Of a DNA stretch of 22,610 nucleotides, positions 22,116-22,610 are shown piece by piece. How positions within the stretch are numbered: the first letter of the stretch is position 1; every line of letters begins with the position of its first letter. The notes under the pieces were generated by a model that saw nothing but the letters and a program-made list of their open reading frames with translations, was not told the origin of the DNA and searched no databases. The stretch lies in assembly GCA_045804965.1 (NCBI GenBank), contig JBJMMD010000012.1, positions 1-22,610 of the forward strand, read 5' to 3'. Source of the stretch: CAVTUU01 sp045804965. GTDB lineage: Bacteria; Chloroflexota; Chloroflexia; Thermomicrobiales; UBA6265. Both the position numbers and the translations under genes were made by a program.

Positions 22116-22610
22116 ATGGGTAAGCTTCGTTCGGGGGGGCTGGGGTTCCTTCATTCATTTGTAGTCCTGGCGATGGTTGCGATCACTCTGGTTGTGATGG
22201 GTATAGGCTCCGGAACCTACGATGTTGCAGCAATCGTCAGCGATGGAACGACGACAGAGATAGCAACCGACACTCTCGTCCCGCCGCCTACCGACACGCC
22301 GGTTCCGCCGACCGCAACGACCACCTCATTCCCCCTGACGGCGACGACCATGTCCGTGCCGCCGACCCAGACGCCACAACCCACGGCCCAGAGCACCGCG
22401 ACGGCCACGCCGACCCGGACTGCGACCACCACGCCGACGCCAACCCCGCTCCCCCCGCTTTCAGGTGGCAGCCTGAGCCTGCCGATCCGGGCCATGTTCT
22501 ACTACGGCTGGTTCCCGCTGGCCTGGACCCAAGGCGGCGTCTACCCTTACACGAACTACCACCCCTCGCTCGGGTTCTACGATGGGAGTCAGTCCTCGGT
22601 CGTCGCCACC
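22116..22610 (+). CDS. Exported or membrane-anchored GH99-like protein, N-terminal part, cut by the window edge
   Basis: Open from ATG 22116 to the last base, 165 codons with no stop. Residues about 14-33 form a membrane/signal segment (HSFVVLAMVAITLVVMGIGS). Residues 50-120 are a Pro/Thr stalk (TPVPPTATTTS, TQTPQPTAQSTATATPTRT). From about 124 the sequence reads LPIRAMFYYGWFPLAWTQGG and VYPYTNYHPSLGFYD. This is the start of a glycoside-hydrolase-99-like (endo-mannosidase-type) barrel, where 'FYYxWFPxxW' plus 'NYHPSLGxYD' is typical. It would sit outside the membrane on a flexible stalk, cutting or binding polysaccharide. The catalytic glutamates lie beyond the window, so activity is not shown. 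The start is fairly secure because of the hydrophobic segment, but the ribosome binding site is weak. Confidence 0.75.
   Translation, partial: MGKLRSGGLGFLHSFVVLAMVAITLVVMGIGSGTYDVAAIVSDGTTTEIATDTLVPPPTDTPVPPTATTTSFPLTATTMSVPPTQTPQPTAQSTATATPTRTATTTPTPTPLPPLSGGSLSLPIRAMFYYGWFPLAWTQGGVYPYTNYHPSLGFYDGSQSSVVAT

Noticed and set aside
22217..22495. Val/Gly-rich repetitive minus-strand frame
   Set aside because: It is the complement of the Pro/Thr stalk of the right-edge gene.

Overview
The window is GC-rich and densely coded on both strands. Its gene content points to a member of the Chloroflexota, most likely the Thermomicrobia/Thermomicrobiales group. The pointers are two long NB-ARC/TPR/LuxR-type regulators, a PknB-like kinase with a proline/threonine-rich outer stalk, and exported proteins whose mature N-termini carry an ASPVA/PEASPVA linker. 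There is also an ECF sigma factor overlapping an unusual partner gene. The lineage is inferred from protein style, not from a marker gene.

Layout. 1-1147 (minus) is a sigma-factor operon: an ECF sigma gene overlaps by 8 nt a reading frame that runs off the left edge and ends there with an unmistakable primary-sigma (RpoD) region 1.2. 1148-1742 holds a decayed DUF2961-type C-terminus and a hairpin repeat. 1743-4614 (minus) carries a GNAT acetyltransferase and a large rubredoxin/GltD-like/ferredoxin flavo-iron-sulfur oxidoreductase. 4781-5663 is an unrecognised gene bracketed by near-perfect 54-bp inverted copies of a hairpin repeat. 5829-5864 is a lone CRISPR-repeat-like unit, 118 nt before an NB-ARC/TPR/LuxR regulator (5983-8412). 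An exported DUF839/PhoX-like protein (8645-10111) and a small LEA-like protein (10286-10609) follow.

10857-11855 (minus) is a 2-hydroxyacid dehydrogenase. 12039-13738 is a divergent pair of TerC-family membrane proteins; the leader of the minus-strand gene can fold so that its ribosome binding site is paired. 13681-16083 (minus) is a second NB-ARC/TPR/LuxR regulator that overlaps the end of the plus-strand terC gene. After a gene-poor stretch come an SRPBCC protein (16836-17324, minus) and, divergent from it, a transmembrane Ser/Thr kinase (17821-19557). Then come an exported TolB-like propeller protein (20015-21004), a YeaQ/GlsB-type stress membrane protein (21274-21534, minus), and the start of an exported GH99-like protein that runs off the right edge (22116-22610).

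Taken together this is a signalling, envelope and stress region: alternative sigma factors, signal-sensing ATPase regulators, a receptor kinase, metal-related TerC proteins and small stress proteins, with several secreted proteins. I see no phage, transposase, cas gene, tRNA or rRNA. The least explained items are the fused sigma reading frame, the covarying hairpin repeat that brackets an orphan gene, the solitary CRISPR-like repeat, and the terC leader.
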